Assembly: GCF_005843885.1 (NCBI RefSeq)
Contig: NZ_CP040443.1
Coordinates: 868,001-932,000 of the forward strand
Length of the DNA: 64,000 nt
Direction of reading: 5' to 3'
From: Escherichia sp. E4742
Lineage (GTDB): Bacteria; Pseudomonadota; Gammaproteobacteria; Enterobacterales; Enterobacteriaceae
In this document: piece after piece, positions 1 through 8,483 of the stretch
How the letters are laid out: every line of letters begins with the position of its first letter
Position numbering within the stretch: the stretch's first letter is position 1
Program-made: the position numbers and the translations under genes
The notes under the pieces: model-generated
The model's input: the letters and a program-made list of their open reading frames with translations, nothing else
Database searches by the model: none
What the model was told of the DNA's origin: nothing

Positions 1-818
1 GCAACGTGGTCCATATCATCGAAGACCTGGTTTTCACCGACCATGCCCCAGATAAAGGTATAAGCTTTGGTCCCTACGCCGGAGTGGATAGACCAACTCG
101 GGGAAATGACTGCCTGCTCGTTATGCATCACAATGTGACGCGTTTCTTGCGGTTGCCCCATCATGTGGAAAACGCAGGCGTCATCATCCATGTTGAAATA
201 GAAGTAAACTTCCATCCGACGCTCGTGGGTGTGGCATGGCATGGTATTCCACAGGTTTCCCGGAGCCAGCTCCGTTAGCCCCATGCTCAACTGGCAGGTT
301 TCCAGCACATCTGGCACAAAATATTTGTTAATTGTGCGACGATTACTGGTGATGTTATCGCCCAGCGTAACCGGAGCGACTTCAGCCGGGGTCACTTTTT
401 TAGTGGGATACGTCGTATGAGCAGGTGCGCAGTTGTAATAAAACTTCGCCGGAGTGGCACTATCAATGCTGGCAAAGACCACTTCTTTTGCACCTTTACC
501 AACATAGAGAGCGTCGCGGTGACCGATTTCGTAGCATTGACCATCGACGGTAATCGTACCAGCGCCGCCAATATTAATAACGCCCAGCTCGCGACGTTCC
601 AGGAAGTAGCTCACGCCCAGTTGTTTTCCAACTTCCCCACCAACGGAAACCGTTTTTGCTACCGGCATAATGCCGCCAACAATAATGCGGTCAATGTGGC
701 TGTAAACCATCGTGTACTCATCCGCGACGAATACCTTTTCAACCAAAAATTCATTGCGCAGCCCCTGGGTATCCAGCGTTTTTGCATGCGCACTGTGGAT
801 GCTCTGTCTTACGTCCAC
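1..818 (-). CDS. kduI: 5-keto-4-deoxyuronate isomerase KduI (3' end cut by window)
   Basis: KduI interconverts 5-keto-4-deoxyuronate and 2,5-diketo-3-deoxygluconate in cytosolic pectin/hexuronate breakdown. The minus-strand translation reads MDVRQSIHSAHAKTLDTQG and includes the cupin metal motif CHTHERRMEVYFYF. The start is GTG at 818, with GGAGG five bases upstream (824-828); the ATG at 820 is out of frame and meets a stop almost at once. The window holds 272 complete codons plus two bases of the next; the family protein is 278 residues, so about five C-terminal residues and the stop lie outside. Two KdgR-like operators lie just upstream, which fits known control of this gene by KdgR. Confidence 0.96.
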   Translation of the reverse strand, partial: MDVRQSIHSAHAKTLDTQGLRNEFLVEKVFVADEYTMVYSHIDRIIVGGIMPVAKTVSVGGEVGKQLGVSYFLERRELGVINIGGAGTITVDGQCYEIGHRDALYVGKGAKEVVFASIDSATPAKFYYNCAPAHTTYPTKKVTPAEVAPVTLGDNITSNRRTINKYFVPDVLETCQLSMGLTELAPGNLWNTMPCHTHERRMEVYFYFNMDDDACVFHMMGQPQETRHIVMHNEQAVISPSWSIHSGVGTKAYTFIWGMVGENQVFDDMDHV

Positions 819-860
819 ATCAACCTCCGATAATCATTGAACTGTAAAATCACAACGATT

Positions 861-880
861 GTGAAACATCGTTTCGTTTT
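861..880. promoter_or_regulatory. KdgR-like operator 1 upstream of kduI
   Basis: The sequence GTGAAACATCGTTTCGTTTT has the symmetric GAAAC-N4-GTTTC core of KdgR operators. It lies about 45 bases upstream of the kduI start, close to where its promoter should be. Assignment is by motif only. Confidence 0.55.
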
Positions 881-926
881 ATTCTTTAAAGGATGATATG
901 CCTGCACAGTGTGCTTTTCAATCAAA

Positions 927-946
927 AATAAAACATTGTTTCATTT
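927..946. promoter_or_regulatory. KdgR-like operator 2 upstream of kduI
   Basis: AATAAAACATTGTTTCATTT is an excellent match to the KdgR consensus (AAAAC-N2-GTTT with flanking AT tracts). It lies about 110 bases upstream of kduI. Two boxes in one short gap suggest tight induction by 2-keto-3-deoxygluconate. Confidence 0.65.
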
Positions 947-1096
947 TTTGATTAGAGATTGAGAAAAGTGTCGCGTCGATCACGAATAGGTCAGGTGAAG
1001 GAAAAATTCAGAGTCTATAGGGTATGTGCGCAGACGTGCCAACCATCATCATGAAATGGCTTGATGGCGGCAGATGTTTAACGAATAGAAAGGAAT

Positions 1097-2284
1097 TTAG
1101 ATCGGGTCGTCACGTTCAATAGTTAACGCCACGCCCTGACCACCGCCAATACAAAGTGTAGCCAGCCCTTTACGCGCATTGCGTTTTACCATTTCATGGA
1201 CCAAAGAAACCAGAATACGGCAACCGGATGCGCCAATCGGGTGACCCAACGCAATTGCGCCACCGTTAACATTGACCCGACGTTCATCCCATTCGAGCAT
1301 TTTGCCAACGGAAAGCGCCTGCGCGGCAAACGCTTCATTAGCCTCAATAAGATCGACATCAGAAAGCTGCCAGCCCACACGCTCAAGGCAACGGCGAGTC
1401 GCATATACCGGAGCAATACCCATCAGCGCAGGATCAACACCAACACTGGCAAAGGCGCGAATACGTGCCAGCACGGGTAAATTCAATTCTCGCGCTTTGG
1501 CTTCGCTCATCATCATTACTGCAGCAGCACCATCATTAATAGATGAAGCATTACCCGCAGTAACAGAACCGTGGCGATCAAATGACGGATTTAAGCTAGC
1601 CAGCCCTTCTGCACTGGCATCCGTACGCGGCTGCTCATCGGTATCAACAATCAATAGTTGCCCATTGTTTTGCGTTCTTACCGGGACAATCTCATCGTTG
1701 AATCGTCCAGCGTCAATGGCCGCCCGCGCTTTTTGTTGTGAACTAAGTGCATAGGCATCTTGTAATTGACGGCTGATACCATATTCACGCGCCAGATTTT
1801 CGGCAGTGACACCAATATGGTAATCATTGAATGCATCCCATAAGCCATCATGCACCAGACTATCAACCAGTTGGCTATCACCAAGCTGTGCTCCGGTACG
1901 GCTATCAGTCAGGACATGTGGTGCGCGACTCATGTTTTCCTGACCACCGGCGATGACAATATCAGCCTCGCCACACTGGATCGCTTGTGTGGCAAGGTGC
2001 AGTGCTTTTAACCCGGAACCACAAACATCATTAATCGTAATTGCCGAAACACTGTTGGGTAGACCACCTTTAATGGCCGATTGCCGTGCCGGATTCTGCC
2101 CAGCCCCTGCGGTCAGAACCTGCCCCAGAATCACTTCATCCACCGCATGTGCAGCAACGCCAGTGCGTTCTAATAACGCTTTCACGACCAGGCTACCAAG
2201 TTCTACGGCAGAATGGCCAGCCAACGCTCCACGAAAGCAGCCGATAGGTGTTCGTAACGCACCGACAATCACAACGTCTTTCAT
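1097..2284 (-). CDS. yqeF: Acetyl-CoA acetyltransferase (thiolase) YqeF
   Basis: A thiolase-superfamily enzyme, predicted to condense or cleave acetoacetyl-CoA in the cytosol. It is about 395 residues, the usual size for biosynthetic thiolases. The acyl-accepting cysteine is Cys88 in the motif DVCGSG, the GHPIGASG motif carries His348, and the C-terminal CIGGGQG motif carries the second catalytic cysteine near 378. The start is ATG at 2284 with GAGG five bases upstream; a GTG one codon earlier is too close to that site. It is the paralogue of atoB and is not in an operon here. A CRP-like site lies upstream. The physiological substrate is not evident from the sequence. Confidence 0.93.
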   Translation of the reverse strand: MKDVVIVGALRTPIGCFRGALAGHSAVELGSLVVKALLERTGVAAHAVDEVILGQVLTAGAGQNPARQSAIKGGLPNSVSAITINDVCGSGLKALHLATQAIQCGEADIVIAGGQENMSRAPHVLTDSRTGAQLGDSQLVDSLVHDGLWDAFNDYHIGVTAENLAREYGISRQLQDAYALSSQQKARAAIDAGRFNDEIVPVRTQNNGQLLIVDTDEQPRTDASAEGLASLNPSFDRHGSVTAGNASSINDGAAAVMMMSEAKARELNLPVLARIRAFASVGVDPALMGIAPVYATRRCLERVGWQLSDVDLIEANEAFAAQALSVGKMLEWDERRVNVNGGAIALGHPIGASGCRILVSLVHEMVKRNARKGLATLCIGGGQGVALTIERDDPI

Positions 2285-2356
2285 CACAACCTCGCACAGA
2301 TTAACAGCGCAATAGTAAATGATTGTTAATAAAAATTATTTTAAATGTTTAAAAAT

Positions 2357-2372
2357 AGTGATTTTTATCACA
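2357..2372. promoter_or_regulatory. CRP-like palindrome between yqeF and yqeG
   Basis: AGTGATTTTTATCACA matches the CRP consensus TGTGA-N6-TCACA at nine of ten positions. It lies 73 bases from yqeF and 167 from yqeG, which are divergent. The core TGAT-N4-ATCA also resembles an FNR site, but the outer G and C favour CRP. Confidence 0.5.
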
Positions 2373-2538
2373 AAGGAAATTCACCGGAATGAGGGATGGA
2401 TACCCAACTGGCACGCAAGGTTTGCATCTACTAACCCATGAATCCATGAGCTGATATAGCGTTAATCTCCCATGTTTGACCTGGTTTATGGTAAATTGCC
2501 CTCCATTTTTCTTAATTTGTAGATGATACGTTCAAATA

Positions 2539-3768
2539 ATGTCTAAAATTTGGTCAAAAGAAGAAACTCTCTGGAGCTTCGCACTTTACGGCACAGCCGT
2601 TGGCGCAGGCACGCTCTTTCTCCCTATTCAGCTAGGTTCAGCGGGAGCGGTAGTCCTGTTTATTACAGCACTGGTCGCATGGCCTTTAACATATTGGCCA
2701 CATAAGGCCCTGTGCCAGTTCATCCTTTCTTCAAAAACATCCGCAGGCGAAGGGATTACTGGCGCAGTAACTCATTACTATGGCAAGAAGATCGGCAATC
2801 TGATTACCACTCTTTACTTCATTGCTTTTTTTGTCGTCGTGTTGATATATGCAGTGGCAATCACCAATTCGCTGACAGAACAACTGGCAAAGCATATGGT
2901 CATCGACCTGCGCATTCGTATGCTGGTGAGTCTGGGTGTTGTGTTAATTCTGAATCTCATCTTTCTGATGGGGCGCCATGCCACAATTCGGGTAATGGGA
3001 TTTTTGGTGTTTCCACTAATTGCCTATTTCTTATTTCTTTCTTTCTACCTCGTCGGTAGCTGGCAACCAGCTCTATTAACTACCCAGGTAGAGTTCAATC
3101 AGAATACCCTTCACCAGATATGGATATCGATTCCCGTGATGGTTTTCGCCTTTAGCCATACGCCCATTATTTCTACGTTTGCTATTGATAGACGTGAAAA
3201 ATATGGCGAACACGCTATGGATAAATGCAAAAAAATTATGAAAGTCGCTTATCTCATCATCTGCGTGAGCGTACTTTTCTTCGTCTTTAGCTGCCTGTTA
3301 TCAATACCACCTTCTTATATTGAAACAGCTAAAGAGGAGGGCGTTACCATTTTATCGGCACTTTCTATGCTGCCAAATGCCCCTGCATGGTTGTCGATTT
3401 CCGGAATAATTGTCGCGGTTGTAGCAATGTCTAAATCATTTTTAGGCACCTACTTTGGTGTTATTGAAGGTGCAACGGAATTAGTCAAAACAACGCTACA
3501 GCAGGCAGGGGTTAAAAAAAGCCGTGCATTTAACCGCGCGCTATCAATTATGTTAGTATCACTGATTACTTTCATCGTTTGCTGCATAAACCCTAATGCA
3601 ATTTCGATGATTTATGCGATCAGTGGTCCACTTATTGCCATGATTCTTTTTATCATGCCAACGCTGTCAACATATCTCATCCCGGCACTTAAGCCCTGGC
3701 GCTCCATCGGAAATCTAATTACGTTGATCGTCGGTATCCTGTGCGTATCGGTAATGTTCTTTAGCTAA
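2539..3768 (+). CDS. yqeG: HAAAP-family amino-acid permease YqeG
   Basis: An inner-membrane proton/amino-acid symporter of the hydroxy/aromatic amino-acid permease family (relatives: SdaC, TdcC, YhaO). At 409 residues, with about eleven hydrophobic segments, it has the family's usual size. The N-terminal part (FALYGTAVGAGTLFLPIQ) has the glycine-rich first helix typical of the APC fold. Serine or threonine is the likely substrate by homology; the sequence does not settle it. The start ATG lacks a strong ribosome-binding site. In intact strains this gene borders the ETT2 island on the left. It is monocistronic and followed by a long inverted repeat. Confidence 0.93.
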   Translation: MSKIWSKEETLWSFALYGTAVGAGTLFLPIQLGSAGAVVLFITALVAWPLTYWPHKALCQFILSSKTSAGEGITGAVTHYYGKKIGNLITTLYFIAFFVVVLIYAVAITNSLTEQLAKHMVIDLRIRMLVSLGVVLILNLIFLMGRHATIRVMGFLVFPLIAYFLFLSFYLVGSWQPALLTTQVEFNQNTLHQIWISIPVMVFAFSHTPIISTFAIDRREKYGEHAMDKCKKIMKVAYLIICVSVLFFVFSCLLSIPPSYIETAKEEGVTILSALSMLPNAPAWLSISGIIVAVVAMSKSFLGTYFGVIEGATELVKTTLQQAGVKKSRAFNRALSIMLVSLITFIVCCINPNAISMIYAISGPLIAMILFIMPTLSTYLIPALKPWRSIGNLITLIVGILCVSVMFFS

Positions 3769-3779
3769 TCACTGATGTG

Positions 3780-3812
3780 AATGGTTCAAAATAACCACTA
3801 TTTTGAACCATT
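3780..3812. terminator. Perfect 14-bp inverted repeat after yqeG
   Basis: AATGGTTCAAAATA is followed by a five-base loop (ACCAC) and its exact reverse complement. It begins 12 bases after the yqeG stop. It probably ends yqeG transcription, but there is no real T run after it, so it may act as an mRNA 3' stabiliser instead. Confidence 0.6.
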
Positions 3813-4228
3813 CCAATTCTTACAATGCGCATCTTGCATTGTTCACCCTCCCCAAATGCTCCATAACTTAAACGAACATTATCAAGCTGTTATCCTAAAT
3901 AAAAATCTGAACATCTTAATTAAGACTATTTAAGATGCATCACTTAGATTTACAAGATATCTTCTGGTCATTCGAAAACAATTTGCAGTATAGATATTCT
4001 TAATACATTAGGCACTTGTCTGATTTGCAATAAGGTCAACATGATTAACTGAGTGAAATCCAATCACATTTAAAGCTTAATGATGCACGCTTAAATATGT
4101 CATTAAGAATAATATCAAATACGGATTAAACACAATTTTTCATAAAAAGCTTACTAAATCAGAGTGTATTGACATCATCAATAACCAATGAAATTATGCA
4201 ATTATCTATGAATAGGGAGGTTATTAAC
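3813..4228 (+). promoter_or_regulatory. AT-rich gap before yqeH with candidate promoter
   Basis: About 415 bases of AT-rich sequence with no gene. The best promoter candidate is TTGACA at 4169-4174, 17 bases before AATTAT at 4192-4197, which would start yqeH mRNA about 25 bases before its ATG. This marks the left edge of the ETT2 remnant. The base composition suggests H-NS silencing, which is inference only. Confidence 0.4.
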
Positions 4229-4860
4229 ATGAGGCTTTGTAGTCGCTATAAAAGTCTTACATGCAATAGTTGCTCAATGCATTGCCAAATAATGCCAGAA
4301 AAATCACCACGGTTGCAGTATTGTGCAAATGCATGTTTTTGTATGTGGCCCGAAGAGAGTTCGTATTTTAATCGTGGCGTGGTTGAAGGTATATTAAGTA
4401 AAAACCACAATGCTCGATTAAGTGGATATATTTTTGTAGATTTTTCAGTAAGCTTTTTGCGCCTTTTTTAGAGAGTGACTGGATCGACTATCTTACGAGT
4501 ACTGAGATGGGAATAGTGTTAGTAAGCGATCGAAATATGCAATCTCTTGCTAATTACTGGAGAAAACACAATTCCGCGATATCAGCCATTATATATAATG
4601 ATGATGGACTGGATATTGCCAACGAAAAGATCAGGCAACTATTCATTGGTCGTTATTTGTCATTTACCAGAGGTAATACGTTAACTCAAATGGAATTCAC
4701 CATTATGGGACATATGGTTTCTGGTTATAATCCATATCAGATTGCAGAGGTTCTTGATATGGATATCCGTAGCATCTACGCCTACAAGCAAAGAATTGAA
4801 AAAAGGATGGGTGGTAAAATAAACGAATTATTTATCCGCTCACACTCCGTTCAGCACTGA
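4229..4860 (+). pseudogene. yqeH: LuxR-type regulator YqeH, frameshifted
   Basis: YqeH is a predicted transcription regulator of the ETT2 island. The start ATG 4229 has GGGAGG eight bases upstream. The first frame runs 80 codons to TAG at 4469-4471, inside a run of six T (4464-4469). The next frame continues at once with LESDWIDYLTST and runs to 4860. One more T gives an uninterrupted 210-residue protein, the K-12 length as I remember it. The N-terminal part is cysteine-rich (Cys4, 12, 15, 19, 32, 36, 38). The last 65 residues form a LuxR-like helix-turn-helix (TLTQMEFTIM, NPYQIAEVLD, SIYAYKQRIEKRMG). It may be a true null, a sequencing error in a homopolymer, or partly rescued by slippage. 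Confidence 0.88.
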
Positions 4861-4892
4861 AACGTATCTGTCAATAATAATAAGAATTGTAT

Positions 4893-4926
4893 ATACGGGC
4901 ACTTATAAAGATGCCCGTATTTTATC
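4893..4926 (+). terminator. Rho-independent terminator after yqeH
   Basis: ATACGGGC at 4893-4900 pairs with GCCCGTAT at 4913-4920 across a 12-base loop, followed by TTTAT. It lies 32 bases after the yqeH stop. Confidence 0.7.
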
Positions 4927-5202
4927 ACATTAACTTTTAATTCAGTTTATTTGAGCGCTTATTTAATTATGTCACCTTACGCGCTACCACAAAAATGAAA
5001 AGATATTGCGAGAAGAAGGCATAAAGACAACGGTTAAGAGTGTTAAATTTGTTAATTCACATGGAATTTTAAGTTGCATTGATATGCTATAATTATAGTT
5101 TGCATGATAAATATAAAATTAATATATATTTATTACATGAATACTAATATACTTATCAAACTATATAATTTAAATTTACTTAATTTTGTGTTTCATTGAC
5201 GT
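4927..5202. other. AT-rich gap between yqeH and yqeI
   Basis: About 275 bases, very AT-rich, with TATAATTATA-type stretches near 5088-5100 that could serve as -10 elements for yqeI. No open frame, RNA or convincing operator was seen. Confidence 0.4.
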
Positions 5203-6018
5203 ATGTACTGGATTATTAACGATAATATTGAGTTCTGGCCAGAGCACAGAAAATTAATTTCGGTACATGACGCCGAGCTTAACGCCGTTCTGACAACGCC
5301 AGCAAGCAGGTGCTTATCGCTGCTACTTGAAGCCTTTCCTGATGTGGTTGCACAACAGGATTTTTTCTCCAGAGTCTGGGAAGAAGAAGGCATGCGAGTA
5401 CCGGTCAACACGTTATATCAAAATATATCGATTATCAGACGCGGGTTTCGCACGGTTGGTGAAACCAACCATTCGCTTATTGCAACCGTACCGAGAAAAG
5501 GTTTTAAGCTCAGTAATGATGTAAGCATAGAAAACCATGTAATAATCCCTTCTGCAGATGCACAAAAGACCATATCTCCCCAATGCTTGAACGTTAAAGA
5601 TGAGTTTAAAGAGACAAGTGCTCATCCAGATAATTATCTCAGAAATATAGTCAGGCTATCTAAAAATTATTTACCCATGCTAAGTGCATTTTCCGTAGGT
5701 TTGCTTACCGCATTTTTTCTCTGGCACAATAGTCAGCCCAAATCATTCTTTAAAGATTACAAAACTGTTGCACAAATAAATGGTTGTCATTTCAACGTTA
5801 CAGAAGATAGCATTGATGGGCTGAAAGATCTCAATAAATATAAGAACCGTATATTAGGATCTGGAATTGATTGTAAAAAGTACCCCTGGCTATATTTCCC
5901 CCTCGATAAGTCATCTCCCGGATTGATTGTTATGGCATGCAAAAAAAACTATAGTAATAACACAGTTGCAGACTGTTTAACTCTATCGTATCGTGGAGTT
6001 AACCATGATTCGTTATAA
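5203..6018 (+). CDS. yqeI: ToxR-like membrane-anchored transcription regulator YqeI
   Basis: A 271-residue one-component regulator. Residues 1-105 form an OmpR/ToxR-type winged helix (NTLYQNISIIRRGFR recognition region, then TVPRKGFKL wing). A linker leads to one transmembrane helix at about 157-175 (LPMLSAFSVGLLTAFFLW) and a periplasmic domain with four cysteines (195, 224, 246, 258), enough for two disulphides. Its end overlaps yqeJ by 14 bases. This arrangement matches the ToxR/ToxS, VtrA/VtrC and GrvA/FidL co-component pairs, in which two periplasmic domains form one sensor, often for bile salts or lipids. The ligand and targets here are unknown. It is an ETT2 island remnant with intact reading frame. 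Confidence 0.88.
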   Translation: MYWIINDNIEFWPEHRKLISVHDAELNAVLTTPASRCLSLLLEAFPDVVAQQDFFSRVWEEEGMRVPVNTLYQNISIIRRGFRTVGETNHSLIATVPRKGFKLSNDVSIENHVIIPSADAQKTISPQCLNVKDEFKETSAHPDNYLRNIVRLSKNYLPMLSAFSVGLLTAFFLWHNSQPKSFFKDYKTVAQINGCHFNVTEDSIDGLKDLNKYKNRILGSGIDCKKYPWLYFPLDKSSPGLIVMACKKNYSNNTVADCLTLSYRGVNHDSL

Positions 6019-6487
6019 AAAAATGCTGTTTATTATTTTATGCTTTCTCAGTGGCTTCATTTTTTTTATTGCCTATCATTATTCCAAAGAGCAAATAGTA
6101 TACAATGAGAAATGCACGGCCAATTGGATTATATTTAATGACCAGGGAAGGGCTAATCTCACTATTGACTTTATGTATAATAAAAATAAAAAGACAGGAA
6201 CTGTTGCACTTAGCGGCACCTGGAAGCAAAACACTAACACTTATAAATCATTTCGCCGAGATATTGAATATACGTGGATCGAAAATTATGACACTTTGCA
6301 TCTTACCTCTACCAAAATAAATAAATTTGATATTATTGATCAAATTTCAGATGATAACCTGGCACAACTCCTGCCTGATTTTTATATATTCCCGGGAAAA
6401 ATGATAAGCTATAATGTTCAAAAACAGAACAATCATGATTTTCTTTTAAGCATTGGCCATAGAGCAATTATGTATTGCGCAAGGTAA
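6005..6487 (+). CDS. yqeJ: FidL-like membrane partner YqeJ
   Basis: A 160-residue bitopic protein: a short basic N-terminus, one membrane helix at about 7-24 (MLFIILCFLSGFIFFIAY) and a periplasmic domain with two cysteines (37 and 158) placed to join its ends. Start ATG 6005 is chosen because GGAG at 5995-5998 sits six bases upstream; an in-frame GTG at 5993 lacks this spacing. It overlaps yqeI by 14 bases, so translation is probably coupled. By position and shape it is the ToxS/VtrC/FidL-type partner that combines with the YqeI periplasmic domain. No enzymatic motif is present. Confidence 0.83.
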   Translation: MIRYKKMLFIILCFLSGFIFFIAYHYSKEQIVYNEKCTANWIIFNDQGRANLTIDFMYNKNKKTGTVALSGTWKQNTNTYKSFRRDIEYTWIENYDTLHLTSTKINKFDIIDQISDDNLAQLLPDFYIFPGKMISYNVQKQNNHDFLLSIGHRAIMYCAR

Positions 6488-7076
6488 CAAAACAACTTGA
6501 TGCTGCCTCTGTAATTAAAAGTCCAAACAACAAATGTAACATTTCAGGCATTGGAATATAACCTTTATATATTCTTATATCCATCTTCATCTCTGACGGT
6601 TCATGCGGCAATCCCCTTCCCCATTCAAATTACATCCATCATTAAAAATCCTTCCGCACTCCACTATGACAATAATGGTGTAAAAATAAATACTGGTTCG
6701 CACAGAGATGTTTAATAGAGCACATAAACATAATAGCTATTAATAAATAAAATTACTCTTGCAATAATTCTTTCGCACCAGATTGTCAGTCGACGAATAA
6801 CTATTCCTCACAGCCTATCATTTCATCTTAAATGAATAATCACATTAAATTAAGAAATGTGATAAGCAGAACTTTATCAATGATTTTCAATAGGTTATAT
6901 ACTTACATGATTAACAAATCATTAATTAAGAATATTTCAGATTACAATCACATCAAGCTAATATAAATTAACTTAAACAATCATGATGAATTTCGTTAAA
7001 TGAAATATATGAATATCAATTATATCTGTTACTCATGCAGGATGCCAAAAACCACAAACTTAATAGAGGTGAGCTA
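6488..7076. other. Intergenic deletion junction between yqeJ and ygeH
   Basis: About 590 bases, AT-rich, with no credible gene. In K-12 this interval carries yqeK, ygeF and ygeG before ygeH; none has a recognisable frame here, so the stretch should contain a deletion junction. No direct repeat or mobile-element end marking the junction was found by eye. The distal half must also carry the ygeH promoter. Confidence 0.55.
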
Positions 7077-8483
7077 ATGGATTTAGAAAATAAGTTCTCA
7101 TATCATTTCCCTGATGGAATCATACTTACAGAGGATGGTATTCTTACAAAAGGGAATGAGGAATTTTACATCCCGCCGAAAGAACTCGGTGTATTATTTG
7201 TATTGCTTGAATCTGCGGCAAATGTTGTATCCAAAGATGCGATTATCGAATCTGTATGGAAAAATGTAATTGTAAGTGACGAATCCCTTACACGATGCAT
7301 CTATTCATTAAGATGTATTTTTGAAAGAATTGGCTACAACCGTTGCATTGAAACCATATATAGAAAAGGTTATCGATTCAGTGGGCAAGTATTCAAGATA
7401 AAAGAAAATCAAGATAATGCTCCAGGCAGCACTATTGCTTTATTTCCATTTACAATATCTCACAGTAGTCAGGATCCATTAGCGCTTAATCAGGAACTTG
7501 TACAACTAATCTCAAATAAAAAAACCGACGATCTATATATATATCCAATGACTGCAACCCAGTATTGCATAGATAATAAATCTCAGACAGCCTTCCTGGC
7601 CAGGTTCAAACCCGATTATTTTGTCACAGGAAGAATCAGCAAATATGATGCTTCAAATAGTTTATATATTGAAGTAATCGATGCAAAAAGTTTTTATCTT
7701 ATTGCCAGCACACATCTTCAGGCAGATGACATACAAAAAATCTCACACTTTATAATTAGTAACTTATATCTGGCAATGAAGAAACCTAAAGTAGAACCAG
7801 GTTTTATGTCCCGACACGTACCTTCTGATGAAAATATTTTATCAGCCGAAATGTCTGCTGGAAAAAATGAACTGAATGAATTCACGCCTGAAAGCATTGC
7901 CAATGCAATAACTATATTTGAAAGTGTTAAAAATAAATCTAATGCTCAGTCAATAACCAATGAATGCTATTGCCTGTTGGCTGAATGTCATATGTCTATG
8001 GCACTTCATGGTCTATACGAACTTAAACATGCAACTCAAAAAGCATTGGCCTTTATAGATAAGGTATCTGATAAAAATATTTTCGATGGGAATATTTTAG
8101 GAATTATGGGACTGATAACCGGTCTTTCCGGACAAACGACTGCATCACGCATTTTTTTTGACCATGCACAGACACAAGTATTAGATGTAGCCTCCTTGTA
8201 TTACTATAAGACACTGGTAAATATATATAACGAAAGAATTGAAGATGCCATCGCTTGTATAGACCAGTCACTGCTACTTGAACCCAAAAGACATAAAACT
8301 ACTGTAATAAAAAAATGCATTGATGTATATGTTTCTACTACACACAATGAAAGAAACGCATTCTCTTATCACGGCACAGAGAAAGAATATCATTTAGTTA
8401 TTATCAATAACATTCAAAAACTGAAGCAATTGACAAAAGGTAACAGCATTACTGATTTTGATGCTCAATATGAGGTAGCTTGA
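7077..8483 (+). CDS. ygeH: HilA-like ETT2 transcription regulator YgeH
   Basis: A 468-residue intact protein with the HilA/InvF-island activator layout. Residues 1 to about 105 are an OmpR-type winged helix (KELGVLFVLLESAANVVSKD, DESLTRCIYSLRCIF, IETIYRKGYRFSG). A middle domain (about 115-240) has a TolB/adenylate-cyclase-associated-like look. The C-terminal 200 residues are helical with TPR-like spacing (NECYCLLAECHMSMA, DASLYYYKTLVNIYNERIEDA). Start ATG 7077 is chosen for the AGAGGTGAG ribosome-binding site just upstream; an in-frame start 14 codons earlier has none. Codon use is AT-rich like the rest of the island. Its type III targets are missing from this locus, so any surviving targets must be elsewhere. 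Confidence 0.88.
   Translation: MDLENKFSYHFPDGIILTEDGILTKGNEEFYIPPKELGVLFVLLESAANVVSKDAIIESVWKNVIVSDESLTRCIYSLRCIFERIGYNRCIETIYRKGYRFSGQVFKIKENQDNAPGSTIALFPFTISHSSQDPLALNQELVQLISNKKTDDLYIYPMTATQYCIDNKSQTAFLARFKPDYFVTGRISKYDASNSLYIEVIDAKSFYLIASTHLQADDIQKISHFIISNLYLAMKKPKVEPGFMSRHVPSDENILSAEMSAGKNELNEFTPESIANAITIFESVKNKSNAQSITNECYCLLAECHMSMALHGLYELKHATQKALAFIDKVSDKNIFDGNILGIMGLITGLSGQTTASRIFFDHAQTQVLDVASLYYYKTLVNIYNERIEDAIACIDQSLLLEPKRHKTTVIKKCIDVYVSTTHNERNAFSYHGTEKEYHLVIINNIQKLKQLTKGNSITDFDAQYEVA

Noticed and set aside
6..833. Three plus-strand frames over kduI
   Set aside because: The minus strand encodes a clear KduI; these are shadows.
4927..5202. Small RNA or gene between yqeH and yqeI
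   Set aside because: Only AT-rich sequence without a convincing promoter-terminator pair.
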